A stretch of DNA of 64,000 nt from Snuella sedimenti (lineage in GTDB: Bacteria > Bacteroidota > Bacteroidia > Flavobacteriales > Flavobacteriaceae). The first letter of the stretch is position 1; each line of letters starts with the position of its first letter. The position numbers were made by a program, and so were the translations under genes. Positions 43,576 to 53,222 of this stretch are shown one piece after another. The notes beneath the pieces are model-generated. The model worked only from the letters and a program-made list of their open reading frames with translations. It was not told the DNA's origin and made no database searches. The DNA lies in NCBI RefSeq assembly GCF_016428595.1, contig NZ_JAELVQ010000006.1:62001-126000 (forward strand). The letters run 5' to 3'.

Positions 43576-46500
43576 TAATACGAATCTACCTTATGCTTAT
43601 TTAAATAGTCGGCGACCCCAATTTTCTGTGCTTCCTTTTTAAATTCGGCTGGTGCTTTTTTAAAGGATTTCTTAAAACATCTTGAAAAGTATTTTGGATC
43701 GTTAAAACCTGTCATAAAAGCAGATTCTGAAACAGAATAGCCATACTTAGTAAGTAAAACAGCTGCTTTTTTTAACCGTATGAGCCGGACAAAATCCAAT
43801 AAACTATGCCCCGTTAAAGCCTGACATTTCCGATATATGCTAGAATACCCCATATTTAGCATATCGGACAACTCCTCCATTTTAAAATTGGCATCATCTA
43901 TTCTTAAGTTAATATTCGCCACAAGATTTTCAAGAAAAACCTCATCCTGGGATTTTTTCTCTTTTAGATCGGGACTACTTATAAACTCTTTACGGTATTT
44001 AGATATTATATGTTCTTTAGACATAATAATATTCTTCACCTTAAGCAACAGCTCATTGGTATTAAAAGGCTTGCTTATATACTCAATAGCTCCAGACTGC
44101 AGTCCTGTTAACTTTGATTTAGTAGAATTCTTTGCTGTTAACAGTACAACAGGTATGTGTTTCGTTAAGTGATCTTCTTGAAGTTTCCTGCACATTTCAA
44201 TCCCGTCCAATTCGGGCATCATAATATCACTTAAAATAAGATCGGGAAAGTTACTTTTTGCATAATAATATCCTTCTTCACCATTTTCGGCTAAAATGAC
44301 ATTGTAATCATGACATAAAATATCCTTTAAAAAACTTTGAAGGTCATAATTATCTTCTACAATTAAAACCGTCTTTTTTAATATATCACCATTGCCTTTT
44401 TCATGTAAAGACACCGTATTTGTTTCTTCTACTGTTCCTGCTTCTTTAGGTTCGTCTGCAACTATACGCTCATAATCATTATAAGATTCCTTTGCTACAG
44501 GGATAATAACAGTAAACACCGTTCCATCGATTGGAGAAGACTCCACTTCTATCTTTCCTTTGTGGAGATCTACTAATTCTTTAGTAAGTGCTAAACCTAT
44601 TCCCGCACCTTTGTTATTTTTACCAGACTTCGATTGGTAAAACAATTCAAAAATATCATTCAGTTCTTCTCTAGGTATCCCTTGCCCCGAATCGGTTACA
44701 GAAAGCTTTATCATCTTTTTAGAGTTAATCGGAATAACTGTTAGCTGAATATTTCCTTCTTGTGGTGTAAACTTGAATGCATTGGATAGAAGGTTATATA
44801 CAATATGTTCTAATTTCTCTTTATCATACCAAGCTTCTGATAAATTTTTAGGACAATTAATAGCAAAATCAATGTGCTTTTTTCTTGCTAATTCCTTAAA
44901 AGATAAACCAACAGCTTGAATGTTTTCGTACAGATCATTTTTTGTTACATTGAGCCTCAATTTATCCAACTCTTTGTCCCTAACCAATGTCAGTTCGCGA
45001 CCAATTTTCGAAAGCCGCTTGGCGTTGTAAGCAATAATACTAAGACGTTGCTTTAACAATAAATTCCCATTAGCTTCGGCACGCTTTAACATATCGTCAA
45101 TTGGCCCTAAAATCAGCGTAATTGGTGTTTGAATTTCATGTGACATCTTTGCGAAAAAATTCATCTTTGATGCATTTAACTCACTATCTTTCTTATGGCT
45201 TATTTTTTCTAAAAACAGTTTTTTTCTTAAAGAATACCAACGTTTTACCCCATAAGCTATTAATGCTAGCACACATATATATATAACATAGGCAAGCGGC
45301 GTATTCCATATCGGTGGTGCTATGGTAATGGTAATCTTTTTCACTGGAATATCCCACACGCCTCTTTTAGTGCCAGCTTTCACTTCAAAAGTATAATTAC
45401 CTGAAGGGATATTGGTATACGTTGCTATACGCTCTGTATTACTTGTAATCCAATCTGCATCAAACCCCTTTAAACGGTATGTGTAATAGTATTTGGGATC
45501 TAGGATATTATTGCCTACAGCCGAAAATCTAAACGAAAAGGACGACTGTGAATGCTTTAGTATTAAGGATTTAGCATCGAATAGTTCATTAGGTATTTGT
45601 TCAGGAATTAAAACATTAGCAGATTGATTTAAAATTTCTATACTGTTAATTTGTAACCTTGCCAACGACTGGTTCTTATCCAGGTCTTTAGGATAAAAGT
45701 AATTTAGTCCTTTAACCCCCCCAAAGTACAACATACCGTCAGAAGCCTTAAAAACACTCCTCGACATAAATACATTATCCTGTAAACCATCAGCTTTATA
45801 ATACGTTTTAATAATAGAATCTTTTACATTAAAATGACAAATACCATTAGTTGTGCTCAACCATAAATTATCATTATCTTCCATTACTACAGCAGACAAA
45901 GACTTATCTGCTAAAACATCCATATTCTTAAACGAGGTATAGTTATGATGCTCTGTATTAAATTTCAACAACTTACCGCTTCCATTCACCATCCAAATAG
46001 TATTAGCATCGCCTATTGCCATCGACTTAATTCCAAGCGCACCCATTGGTGTTTCATTATTGACGGTAGAACAATTTACAAACGATGAGGCTTTTAATTC
46101 ATCTTTATTCTCTATGAACTGAAACAGCCCCCCTTCGTATAATCCAAACCAAATAGTTTCATTTTGATCCTCAATAATTGATTCGACAATACTCCCTTTG
46201 AGACCATACGAGTTATGTTCAAAAGAAGCTAATAGTTTTTGATTTTTAGAATAGACATTTATTGAAATATCGGACCCAACCCAAATACGTCCTTTGGAGT
46301 CTTTATAAACTGCCCTAACGTCGGAAGCTTTTAATTTTTTTGAATTGGATATCTCTATCTTTTTAAAACTATCTTTCTGCGTATTACTAAACCACAAACC
46401 ATTCTTGTAAGTTCCAAACCACAAATTAGCATTATCATCCTCAACAATGGATTGCACATAAAATCCTTTGTTTAAAATGGCATCGTTGAAATATTGTTTT

Positions 46501-47669
46501 TCCTTTGAACTACCGTCTTTATTGAACGTTATTTTTGTAATCCCTTCTCCATCAGTACCTACCCACAATACATTCTTAGAACTTCTATATATACTTAGTA
46601 TTCGCAATGGCGAATTGGTTTGAGATCCTTCATGATAATGAATACTATTATTGGCGTTAGGCAGAATATTAACCTTTCCATAATTTGTTATCACCCATAA
46701 ATTTTTATGAGCGTCTTCATTTATATCTAATATTGTATTTGTACTAAGGGAAGACTCATTTGTATTTTGCTTTGTAAATAAAGTAACATCTCCTTTATGC
46801 GCATCAATTCTGTACAGGCCTCCTCCATCTGTTCCTCCCCATACAAATCCATTACTATCACAATATAACACACGAAACATTTCGTTCCTTATATTAAACA
46901 AGCGTCCTTTAAAAAAAGTATCCTGTATGAATCGTTTATTAACTATATCGTATACAAACAAACCATAGGTCTCTGTTCCAATCCAAAGTTTATTATAATT
47001 ATCGGCAACTATCACCAAACCTCCTGGATAGCCCTTAAAAGGAGCATCCAATACTTCTAAATGATTTGATTTATTAGAATAAACAAGGATGTTTCCTGTT
47101 CCGTAACCTATACTTAAAAACAGCTCGTCATCGGGGCCAACTTCAATATCACTAATAAAATTTTCAGGAAAGTCTTTTTCAGGGACATGCATTATACTGT
47201 CCATAACGGCATTAGCATAACGGTATACTGCCCCTCCTTGAGTCCCCATCCAAACAGTATCGCCCTTTACCTTTATGGCATTAATCGTCTCTTCCTTTAT
47301 TAAGGAAGCAATAGCTTCAAAATGTTTACCCTTAGCATGATACTTAGTTAACGAACCTTGATGCGATAGCAACCAAATATTCTTAGAGCTATCTAATACC
47401 ATGTCCTTAAGATAGTCTCCAGATTTTCGATCTGGAAAAATACTATTGTTACTTATAGCTTTATACCTATACCCATCATAAATTAACAAACCACCGCCGT
47501 AAGCCATCCAAATATTCCCAATCGAATCCTGAAGCGTTTTAAAAACTCTTATATCCCGATTATTTAATGTTGGAGAAATATGACTGAAGTTCGTATGGTT
47601 CTGCCCCGAAACTATTAGCGTAAAAAACACAACAGCTCCTAAAAACACGTAAAATTTAAATTTGTGCAT
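43572..47669 (-). CDS. hybrid two-component system (propeller sensor, kinase, receiver, AraC output)
   Basis: 1365 residues from the ATG at 47669 (a TTG six codons upstream is rejected). Order: signal peptide (ending VSGQ), two seven-bladed Reg_prop beta-propellers (about 30-690), Y_Y_Y domain (about 700-770), membrane segment (near 790), histidine kinase with the phosphorylatable His near 842 (MSHEIQTP) and ATPase domain. A receiver follows with its Asp near 1149 (LILSDIMMPELDG), then an AraC helix-turn-helix (last 100). Such one-protein systems sense an oligosaccharide in the periplasm and activate nearby polysaccharide genes. Its divergent neighbours encode a GH109-like enzyme and two secreted proteins. 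Confidence 0.95.
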   Translation of the reverse strand: MHKFKFYVFLGAVVFFTLIVSGQNHTNFSHISPTLNNRDIRVFKTLQDSIGNIWMAYGGGLLIYDGYRYKAISNNSIFPDRKSGDYLKDMVLDSSKNIWLLSHQGSLTKYHAKGKHFEAIASLIKEETINAIKVKGDTVWMGTQGGAVYRYANAVMDSIMHVPEKDFPENFISDIEVGPDDELFLSIGYGTGNILVYSNKSNHLEVLDAPFKGYPGGLVIVADNYNKLWIGTETYGLFVYDIVNKRFIQDTFFKGRLFNIRNEMFRVLYCDSNGFVWGGTDGGGLYRIDAHKGDVTLFTKQNTNESSLSTNTILDINEDAHKNLWVITNYGKVNILPNANNSIHYHEGSQTNSPLRILSIYRSSKNVLWVGTDGEGITKITFNKDGSSKEKQYFNDAILNKGFYVQSIVEDDNANLWFGTYKNGLWFSNTQKDSFKKIEISNSKKLKASDVRAVYKDSKGRIWVGSDISINVYSKNQKLLASFEHNSYGLKGSIVESIIEDQNETIWFGLYEGGLFQFIENKDELKASSFVNCSTVNNETPMGALGIKSMAIGDANTIWMVNGSGKLLKFNTEHHNYTSFKNMDVLADKSLSAVVMEDNDNLWLSTTNGICHFNVKDSIIKTYYKADGLQDNVFMSRSVFKASDGMLYFGGVKGLNYFYPKDLDKNQSLARLQINSIEILNQSANVLIPEQIPNELFDAKSLILKHSQSSFSFRFSAVGNNILDPKYYYTYRLKGFDADWITSNTERIATYTNIPSGNYTFEVKAGTKRGVWDIPVKKITITIAPPIWNTPLAYVIYICVLALIAYGVKRWYSLRKKLFLEKISHKKDSELNASKMNFFAKMSHEIQTPITLILGPIDDMLKRAEANGNLLLKQRLSIIAYNAKRLSKIGRELTLVRDKELDKLRLNVTKNDLYENIQAVGLSFKELARKKHIDFAINCPKNLSEAWYDKEKLEHIVYNLLSNAFKFTPQEGNIQLTVIPINSKKMIKLSVTDSGQGIPREELNDIFELFYQSKSGKNNKGAGIGLALTKELVDLHKGKIEVESSPIDGTVFTVIIPVAKESYNDYERIVADEPKEAGTVEETNTVSLHEKGNGDILKKTVLIVEDNYDLQSFLKDILCHDYNVILAENGEEGYYYAKSNFPDLILSDIMMPELDGIEMCRKLQEDHLTKHIPVVLLTAKNSTKSKLTGLQSGAIEYISKPFNTNELLLKVKNIIMSKEHIISKYRKEFISSPDLKEKKSQDEVFLENLVANINLRIDDANFKMEELSDMLNMGYSSIYRKCQALTGHSLLDFVRLIRLKKAAVLLTKYGYSVSESAFMTGFNDPKYFSRCFKKSFKKAPAEFKKEAQKIGVADYLNKHKVDSYY

Positions 47670-48031
47670 AAATAGTTCTATAAACAATCAAAACCTCATA
47701 TCAAGACGAAATACCAATAAACTCAATTCTATTAATGAAGTAAGTAAACTACCTTAGGGTTAGTCCACAATGTAGTAATTAGGAAAACATTTAAATCTCG
47801 ATCATCGAGTAAATATATTAATATTTTTCTTTGAAAACACCTTACAACATACGCTATTGTCCTTAACAGGTGTAATTATTTAATCAAAAAGGTGGACACT
47901 TTCTGCAAGTGCGATAAAAAAACTAAAATATCCGCCTTTATGCCCAAAATAGCACCATATATATACACATATAATTAGCATATTTGAAATATAAATTTAA
48001 GTTCATACAACTTTATCATAAAAAAACACGC
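47670..48031. other. divergent intergenic region, HTCS / GH109
   Basis: Gene-free. CTCGATCATCGAG (47797-47809) is a perfect 13-base palindrome and a candidate regulator site. I see no exact TTG/TAnnTTTG pair on either strand, as expected for activator-dependent promoters. Confidence 0.4.
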
Positions 48032-49393
48032 ATGACATCAAGACGAAATTTTGTTAAGACCACAGCACTTGTGGGAGCAGGCGCAGCCTTATTGCCCAAT
48101 CTATCGTTTGGGAACATGTTGGGCTCTGATGATCAGAAGCTTAAACTGGCCTTTATAGGTGTTGGGTTAAGAGGAACCAACCATTTGAACAATGCACTGC
48201 ACAGAAAGGACGTGGAGATCACGGCTATTTGCGATATAGACCCTAATAGGATTAGTATAGCACTGGACAAGATCGACAAGGCCGGATTTAAAGCACCAGA
48301 GGTTTTTGGTAGCAACGATTACGATTACAGAAACCTTTTGGAACTGAAAAACGTAGATGCCGTCATTATATCCACACCTTGGCTATGGCATACCCGCATG
48401 GCCAAGGACGCCATGCTGGCTGGTAAATACACCGGACTTGAGGTATCGGCTGCCAATACCCTTGAAGAATGCTGGGACCTGGTAAACACCCACGAGCAGA
48501 CAGGCACACATATGATGATCCTAGAGAACGTGAACTACCGCCGCGATGTACTTGCCGTACTAAACATGGTAAAGCAAAACGTGTTTGGAGAACTGGCACA
48601 CTTTAGGTGTGGCTACCAGCACGACCTGCGCTTTGTAATGTTAAATGATGGTAAAACAGCCTATGGAAAAGGGGTAGAGTTTGGCGAAAAGGGCATATCG
48701 GAATCTGTGTGGAGAACACAACACTCTGTATTAAGGAATGCCGACGTATACCCAACACACGGTGTTGGTCCGATAGCTGCGATGTGTGACATCAACCGAG
48801 GTAACCGATTTGTATCCTTAACCTCTCACGCTACAAAAAGCCGAGGCCTTCATAATTACATAGTTGATAATGGTGGCAAAGACCATCCCAATGCAAAAGT
48901 GAATTTTAAAATGGGAGATGTAATTACTTCAACCATCGAAACAGCTAATGGGGAAACCATTATCGTTACCCACGATGTATCATTACCAAGACCTTATTCA
49001 TTAGGATTCAGGGTTCAGGGAACGAAAGGTTTATGGGAAAAGGACGGTGACCGGATCTATATTGAAGGACAATCGGAAAAACCACACCGTTGGGACGATT
49101 CCAAAGCCTGGTTAGAGAAGTACGACCACCCACTCTGGAAGAGATACGGCGAACTGGCAACAGGAGCTGGACACGGGGGCATGGATTTCTTCGTGATGAA
49201 TGCCTTTGTAGAATCGGCTAAGGCCAATATAGCCCCGCCCATGGATGCTTACGATGCGGCCGCTTGGAGCGCCATAACCCCGCTCTCAGAAGCTTCAATA
49301 GAAAACAACGGCGAACCCCAGGACTTCCCCGATTTTACACGAGGAAACTGGATTAAGCGCAACCCATACAACTGGATGAAAGACAGTTATTAA
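48032..49393 (+). CDS. Tat-exported Gfo/Idh/MocA oxidoreductase, GH109-like
   Basis: 453 residues from the ATG at 48032, which begins the twin-arginine signal SRRNFVKTT; the TTG upstream is rejected. The NAD-binding GVGLRG is at 43-48, followed by a Gfo/Idh/MocA C-terminal sheet. The GHGGMDFFVMNAFVES segment and overall length resemble GH109 N-acetylgalactosaminidases, which use bound NAD+ for oxidation-assisted hydrolysis. Substrate is unproven. The 5' and 3' thirds look richer in G/C and in C/G-ending codons than the middle (about 48780-49010) or the neighbours. A perfect hairpin terminator follows. Confidence 0.82.
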   Translation: MTSRRNFVKTTALVGAGAALLPNLSFGNMLGSDDQKLKLAFIGVGLRGTNHLNNALHRKDVEITAICDIDPNRISIALDKIDKAGFKAPEVFGSNDYDYRNLLELKNVDAVIISTPWLWHTRMAKDAMLAGKYTGLEVSAANTLEECWDLVNTHEQTGTHMMILENVNYRRDVLAVLNMVKQNVFGELAHFRCGYQHDLRFVMLNDGKTAYGKGVEFGEKGISESVWRTQHSVLRNADVYPTHGVGPIAAMCDINRGNRFVSLTSHATKSRGLHNYIVDNGGKDHPNAKVNFKMGDVITSTIETANGETIIVTHDVSLPRPYSLGFRVQGTKGLWEKDGDRIYIEGQSEKPHRWDDSKAWLEKYDHPLWKRYGELATGAGHGGMDFFVMNAFVESAKANIAPPMDAYDAAAWSAITPLSEASIENNGEPQDFPDFTRGNWIKRNPYNWMKDSY

Positions 49394-49413
49394 ATACGTT
49401 ATTTCAATTGTTG

Positions 49414-49447
49414 AATCAAGGCTAGGTTAGAATATCTAGCCTTGATT
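49414..49447 (+). terminator. hairpin terminator after the GH109-like gene
   Basis: A perfect 12-bp stem AATCAAGGCTAG / CTAGCCTTGATT with a 10-base loop, followed by TTATAAAA. The next gene starts only 18 bases later without a visible promoter, so partial read-through or attenuation is likely. Confidence 0.7.
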
Positions 49448-49464
49448 TTATAAAATTCCCAAAA

Positions 49465-50787
49465 ATGATATTAAACAAACTACAGGCAACTACATTACTA
49501 CTAATTTTAGGTTTTGTCTCTCCTTTTTTTGCTCAAAACGAGCTAACAAAAAAACCTGTCAGAACTGAGCAAATTACACCAATCCTAAAAAAATCGTTTA
49601 GAGAAGACCACTGTCCACAACGCGTTCAAGGAGGAGGCACTAAAATCTATAATGGTTTTATGCAGTTTAATGGTGCCATGGATGGTAACAGACAAGTCGA
49701 TCCGCAAATAGCTGTTGGAGGTGGGTATGTGCTACACGCCACGAATTCAGGTCTAATCATTTACGACAAGAAAGGAATCTACATTGATGGTGTTTCCCAA
49801 AATTGTTTTAACAAAGGTATAGACCCCAAAATGTTTTTCGACCCACATAATAAAGTCTTTGGTTTTGACCTTTGGAACCCATGGGACAAGGAAAAGAAAA
49901 AGCCTGTAAACATCTCTATCTCCAGATCCGACAATCCTTCTAAAGGGTGGAATATCTATCCCGTTCCAGCACCCAATGGTGTTGACGGTGGCGGTATCGG
50001 ATTTAGCAAAAAATGGATTGGTTATTCATTCCCTGGTGGTAACGAAAAAACTTTTGTACTAAGAATGAAAGATGCCAAAAAAGGGAAATTAGCAACTGTT
50101 TATCACTTTGAAGGAAGCTTGGGACATCCTGTTTTTACCCAAGACAACATAGACGATCTTTACTTCTTCCACCTAACACCTGAGGAATTTATCATAACCA
50201 AAGTGACTGACGATGAAAATGGTGATCCTATTGCTAAAGTGGTAAGCAAGACAAAACATAACTTAGAGCACACTAATTATCCTCCAAAGTCACCTCAAAA
50301 AGATACAGATCAACTAACATCATCCGGAGACAGAAACCCTAAAAATCTGGTTTTTCAAAATGGCTGCATTTGGTTTTCGCATGCAATAAATTACAATGAC
50401 CGATCTGCAGTACAATGGCATCAAATAAAAACAGACGGTACCATTGTTCAAACGGGGTTGATTGAAAACGAAGACACTAACTATATACAAACGACCATTG
50501 CAGTTAATAAAAACAACGATGTGCTAATCGGTTTTCAGGAAACCAATGCTAACATGTTTATAAGTCCCCGATTGGCCTACCGCTTTGCTAGTGATCCATT
50601 AGGAACTGTTAGAGACATCGTCAATTTAGGTAACGGTAAAGGTGCTACTAATGGCACATCGTGGGGCGATTATAGTGGCAGCGTAATTGACGGTGATAAC
50701 CTTACAGACCTCTGGACCATTCAAAGCATTACTAACAAAACAGGTAGAGGAGAAACTGTAATCGTTAAAGTACCTTTTAAAAAGTAA
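49465..50787 (+). CDS. secreted beta-propeller-like protein of unknown function
   Basis: 440 residues with a signal peptide (about 1-24, ending PFFAQ). The mature part has repeated strand clusters suggesting a five- to seven-bladed propeller: DPQIAVGGGYVLHATNSGLIIYD near 80, NGVDGGGIGFSKKWIGYSFPGG, a middle metal-binding-like FFHLTPEEFII, and a late GTSWGDYSGSVIDGDNLTDLWTIQSI. The last resembles sialidase-type propeller proteins of Bacteroidota, but no catalytic set is recognisable. It is 4 bases before the DUF3472 lipoprotein gene, so the pair is an operon. Confidence 0.6.
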   Translation: MILNKLQATTLLLILGFVSPFFAQNELTKKPVRTEQITPILKKSFREDHCPQRVQGGGTKIYNGFMQFNGAMDGNRQVDPQIAVGGGYVLHATNSGLIIYDKKGIYIDGVSQNCFNKGIDPKMFFDPHNKVFGFDLWNPWDKEKKKPVNISISRSDNPSKGWNIYPVPAPNGVDGGGIGFSKKWIGYSFPGGNEKTFVLRMKDAKKGKLATVYHFEGSLGHPVFTQDNIDDLYFFHLTPEEFIITKVTDDENGDPIAKVVSKTKHNLEHTNYPPKSPQKDTDQLTSSGDRNPKNLVFQNGCIWFSHAINYNDRSAVQWHQIKTDGTIVQTGLIENEDTNYIQTTIAVNKNNDVLIGFQETNANMFISPRLAYRFASDPLGTVRDIVNLGNGKGATNGTSWGDYSGSVIDGDNLTDLWTIQSITNKTGRGETVIVKVPFKK

Positions 50788-50791
50788 AAAA

Positions 50792-52156
50792 ATGAGTTTA
50801 AAAACCATAAGAAGAATTACCACTATAGCCTGTTGTTTGGCTTTAGTGTCCAACTTGACAGGCTGTCGTTTTAACAACAAATCGGAGACCGCGCAAAACG
50901 CTATTGACACTAAAAAAACGGACACTACACAGGTCATCATTCCAACGGCTGGCAACAGCTGGGTAGTAAATCAATTAAATGAAAATACTACTGTTATAGG
51001 TAAAGAAGGTATCCATAATTGGACGAATGTAAACAGTATTATCCATACCTATTTTAAAACCACAACTTCTGGAAATCTAAGTATTGCACTAGAAGCTAAG
51101 GCAGTCGACGGCCTTTCCTCAGTTAAAGTTACTATTGGAGATATTAGCAAAACAATTAAAATAGAGAACAATACATACACCACTATTGAAGTAGGAGATT
51201 TTAATGTTTCTGAAGGTTACAATTATATAGAAATACAAGGAATAACTAAAACTGGAACAACCATCGCCGACATTAAAAACATCATACTAAATGGTGAAGC
51301 AACCAAAAGCAAACTGTATTTCGTAAATGAAGATTTTTACTTCGGACGCCGTGGGCCATCTGTACATTTATCGTACAAAACACCCGAAGATAAAGATGTA
51401 CTTTGGTATTACAGTGAAATTAATGTTCCCGAAGGCGAGGACGTTTTAGGGTCCTACTATATGGCAAATGGCTTTAAGGACGGTTATTTTGGAATTCAGG
51501 TGAATTCAGAAAATGAACGCCGTATATTATTTTCTGTATGGAGCCCATATAATACGCAAAACCCTAAAGACATTCCCGATGCACATAAAATTAGACTCCT
51601 AGGAAAAGGCGACGGTGTAACGACTGGTGAGTTTGGCAATGAAGGTTCTGGCGGACAAAGCTATAAAGTGTTTAATTGGAAAGCTGGAAATACATATAAG
51701 TTTCTATTAAAAGGTAAACCTACAAATAACGATGAAACTGATTACACGGCTTATTTCTTTACGCCTGAAGATAATACTTGGCACCTAATAGCTAGCTTTA
51801 GAAGACCAAAAACGTCCAGACACCTACAAAACTTCTATTCGTTCTTGGAAAACTTTAGAACGGACACCGGGTATATTTCAAGACAAGCAAATTACCTAAA
51901 CCAATGGGCGTATACAACCGATGGCCAGTGGACAGAACTTACAGAGGCTAAATTTACTGCTGATGCAACTGCAAAAAAGGAATCTAGAATGGATTATGCA
52001 GGAGGCGTTAAAGGCAATACATTTTATATGAAAAACTGTGGCTTCTTTAATGAAACCACCAAGATTAATTCCGTATTCACAAGAGAAGCCAATGGTATTA
52101 CTCCCGATGTAGACTTTTCTAAACTGGAAGTCCCCTCCATAAAAAAAGAAAAATAA
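50792..52156 (+). CDS. DUF5077/DUF3472-type surface lipoprotein
   Basis: 454 residues with a lipobox (SNLTGC, Cys25). An N-terminal carbohydrate-binding-like beta domain of the DUF5077 kind (about 48-165, IPTAGNSWVVNQL ...) precedes a DUF3472 domain (about 180-430, WYYSEINVPEGEDVLGSYYMANGFKDGYFGIQVNSENERRILFSVWSPYNT). These proteins are found in polysaccharide loci and probably bind glycan at the surface; no activity is established. It is co-transcribed with the propeller-like gene, and a bidirectional terminator follows. Confidence 0.75.
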   Translation: MSLKTIRRITTIACCLALVSNLTGCRFNNKSETAQNAIDTKKTDTTQVIIPTAGNSWVVNQLNENTTVIGKEGIHNWTNVNSIIHTYFKTTTSGNLSIALEAKAVDGLSSVKVTIGDISKTIKIENNTYTTIEVGDFNVSEGYNYIEIQGITKTGTTIADIKNIILNGEATKSKLYFVNEDFYFGRRGPSVHLSYKTPEDKDVLWYYSEINVPEGEDVLGSYYMANGFKDGYFGIQVNSENERRILFSVWSPYNTQNPKDIPDAHKIRLLGKGDGVTTGEFGNEGSGGQSYKVFNWKAGNTYKFLLKGKPTNNDETDYTAYFFTPEDNTWHLIASFRRPKTSRHLQNFYSFLENFRTDTGYISRQANYLNQWAYTTDGQWTELTEAKFTADATAKKESRMDYAGGVKGNTFYMKNCGFFNETTKINSVFTREANGITPDVDFSKLEVPSIKKEK

Positions 52157-52219
52157 GCACAAGTCTTAATCTTACTTGTGTAACGATAGTTGTTGTTTTT
52201 AATTTTTTTGAATTAATCC

Positions 52220-52254
52220 TTAAAGCCTTTGATGTTAACACACAAAGGCTTTAA
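52220..52254. terminator. bidirectional terminator between DUF3472 and LysR genes
   Basis: TTAAAGCCTTTG / CAAAGGCTTTAA, a perfect 12-bp stem with an 11-base loop, lies between two convergent genes and is flanked by T-rich sequence on both strands. Confidence 0.8.
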
Positions 52255-52258
52255 CTTT

Positions 52259-53140
52259 TTATGTTAACAATTCAATTGTTTTCTTTAAAACTGGGTTTCT
52301 ATTTTCTTTATTCCAAATAACAGACAGTATGGCGCGTTGGGATATCTTATTAAGGTCTATAAACTTAACTCCCATGTTATACCCTTGTTGTAATGACTTT
52401 GGCACAATGGACAATCCTAAGTTATTCTCTACCAATCTATAAATTGAACTGGCATGAATGGTATTGTGCGATACTTGCGGACTAAACCCACTATCATCGA
52501 AGATTTGCATGACCTTTTCATAATAACTCGGACTATAGGAAGCATCAAATAAAATAAAAGGTTCATTTTTAAGTTGCGATAAATCTTTGAAATTATCGAC
52601 GCTAACCAGATGGTTCTTTGGTAACACTAAACAAAATACATCTTCCAGTACTGGGTGAATCTCTAGACCTTTTGGCACTCTATCCAAACGCACAAAACCA
52701 AGATCAATATCTAAAGAAAGTAAATCTTTGACTTGTTTTTGGTTATCCATTTCCTTTAATGAAAAAATGATATTCGGGTGCCTTTCCTTAAACTGCAATA
52801 ACAAATTGGGAATCACTTGGTGCATGGCAGAACCAACATACCCAACGCGCAAGTTCCCGCCCGTACCATCATGTAACAATTTGGCATGATCTAAGATATG
52901 ATCCAATTCTTTTAAATTCCGTTCAATAGCTTCCTTTAGATATTCTCCAGCCTTGGTAAGAACTACCCTCCTGTTATGCCTGTCAAATAATTTAATCTCC
53001 AAATCCTCTTCCATTTGTTTTATCTGCCTGCTTAAACCCGGTTGCGATATAAAAAGCCTCTCGGCAGCCTTTCTAAAGTGCAAATCTTCGGCTACAGCCA
53101 AAAAGTATCTCAAATGTCTGTACTCTAATTGATAACCCAT
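52259..53140 (-). CDS. LysR-family regulator, probably of the hut genes
   Basis: 293 residues: winged helix-turn-helix (YRHLRYFLAVAEDLHFRKAAERLFISQPGLSRQIKQMEEDLEIKLFDR) then the LysR substrate-binding domain (GNLRVGYVGSAMHQVIPNLLLQF ... SIVPKSLQQGYNMGVKFIDL). It diverges from hutH with 82 bases between, and a TTTAAT-N13-ATTAAA inverted pair (53158-53182) overlaps the hutH -33 box. It is likely to control histidine use, perhaps with urocanate as inducer. Regulation of hut by LysR rather than HutC is inferred from position. Confidence 0.85.
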   Translation of the reverse strand: MGYQLEYRHLRYFLAVAEDLHFRKAAERLFISQPGLSRQIKQMEEDLEIKLFDRHNRRVVLTKAGEYLKEAIERNLKELDHILDHAKLLHDGTGGNLRVGYVGSAMHQVIPNLLLQFKERHPNIIFSLKEMDNQKQVKDLLSLDIDLGFVRLDRVPKGLEIHPVLEDVFCLVLPKNHLVSVDNFKDLSQLKNEPFILFDASYSPSYYEKVMQIFDDSGFSPQVSHNTIHASSIYRLVENNLGLSIVPKSLQQGYNMGVKFIDLNKISQRAILSVIWNKENRNPVLKKTIELLT

Positions 53141-53167
53141 AGTTATTATTTAACAACTTTAATAGTC

Positions 53168-53198
53168 TTGTTAAGCATTAAATTTAGAAATAACTTTG
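53168..53198 (+). promoter_or_regulatory. hutH promoter
   Basis: TTG (53168-53170), 20 bases, TAACTTTG (53191-53198), an exact fit to the Bacteroidota consensus, 25 bases before the hutH ATG. Confidence 0.7.
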
Positions 53199-53222
53199 TA
53201 ATAATAAAAATTAAAAAAAGAC

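Noticed and set aside
47880-47940. Hairpin AAAGGTGG/CCGCCTTT upstream of the GH109-like gene
   Set aside because: Large loop and a G-U pair in a short stem; not distinguishable from chance in this AT-rich gap.
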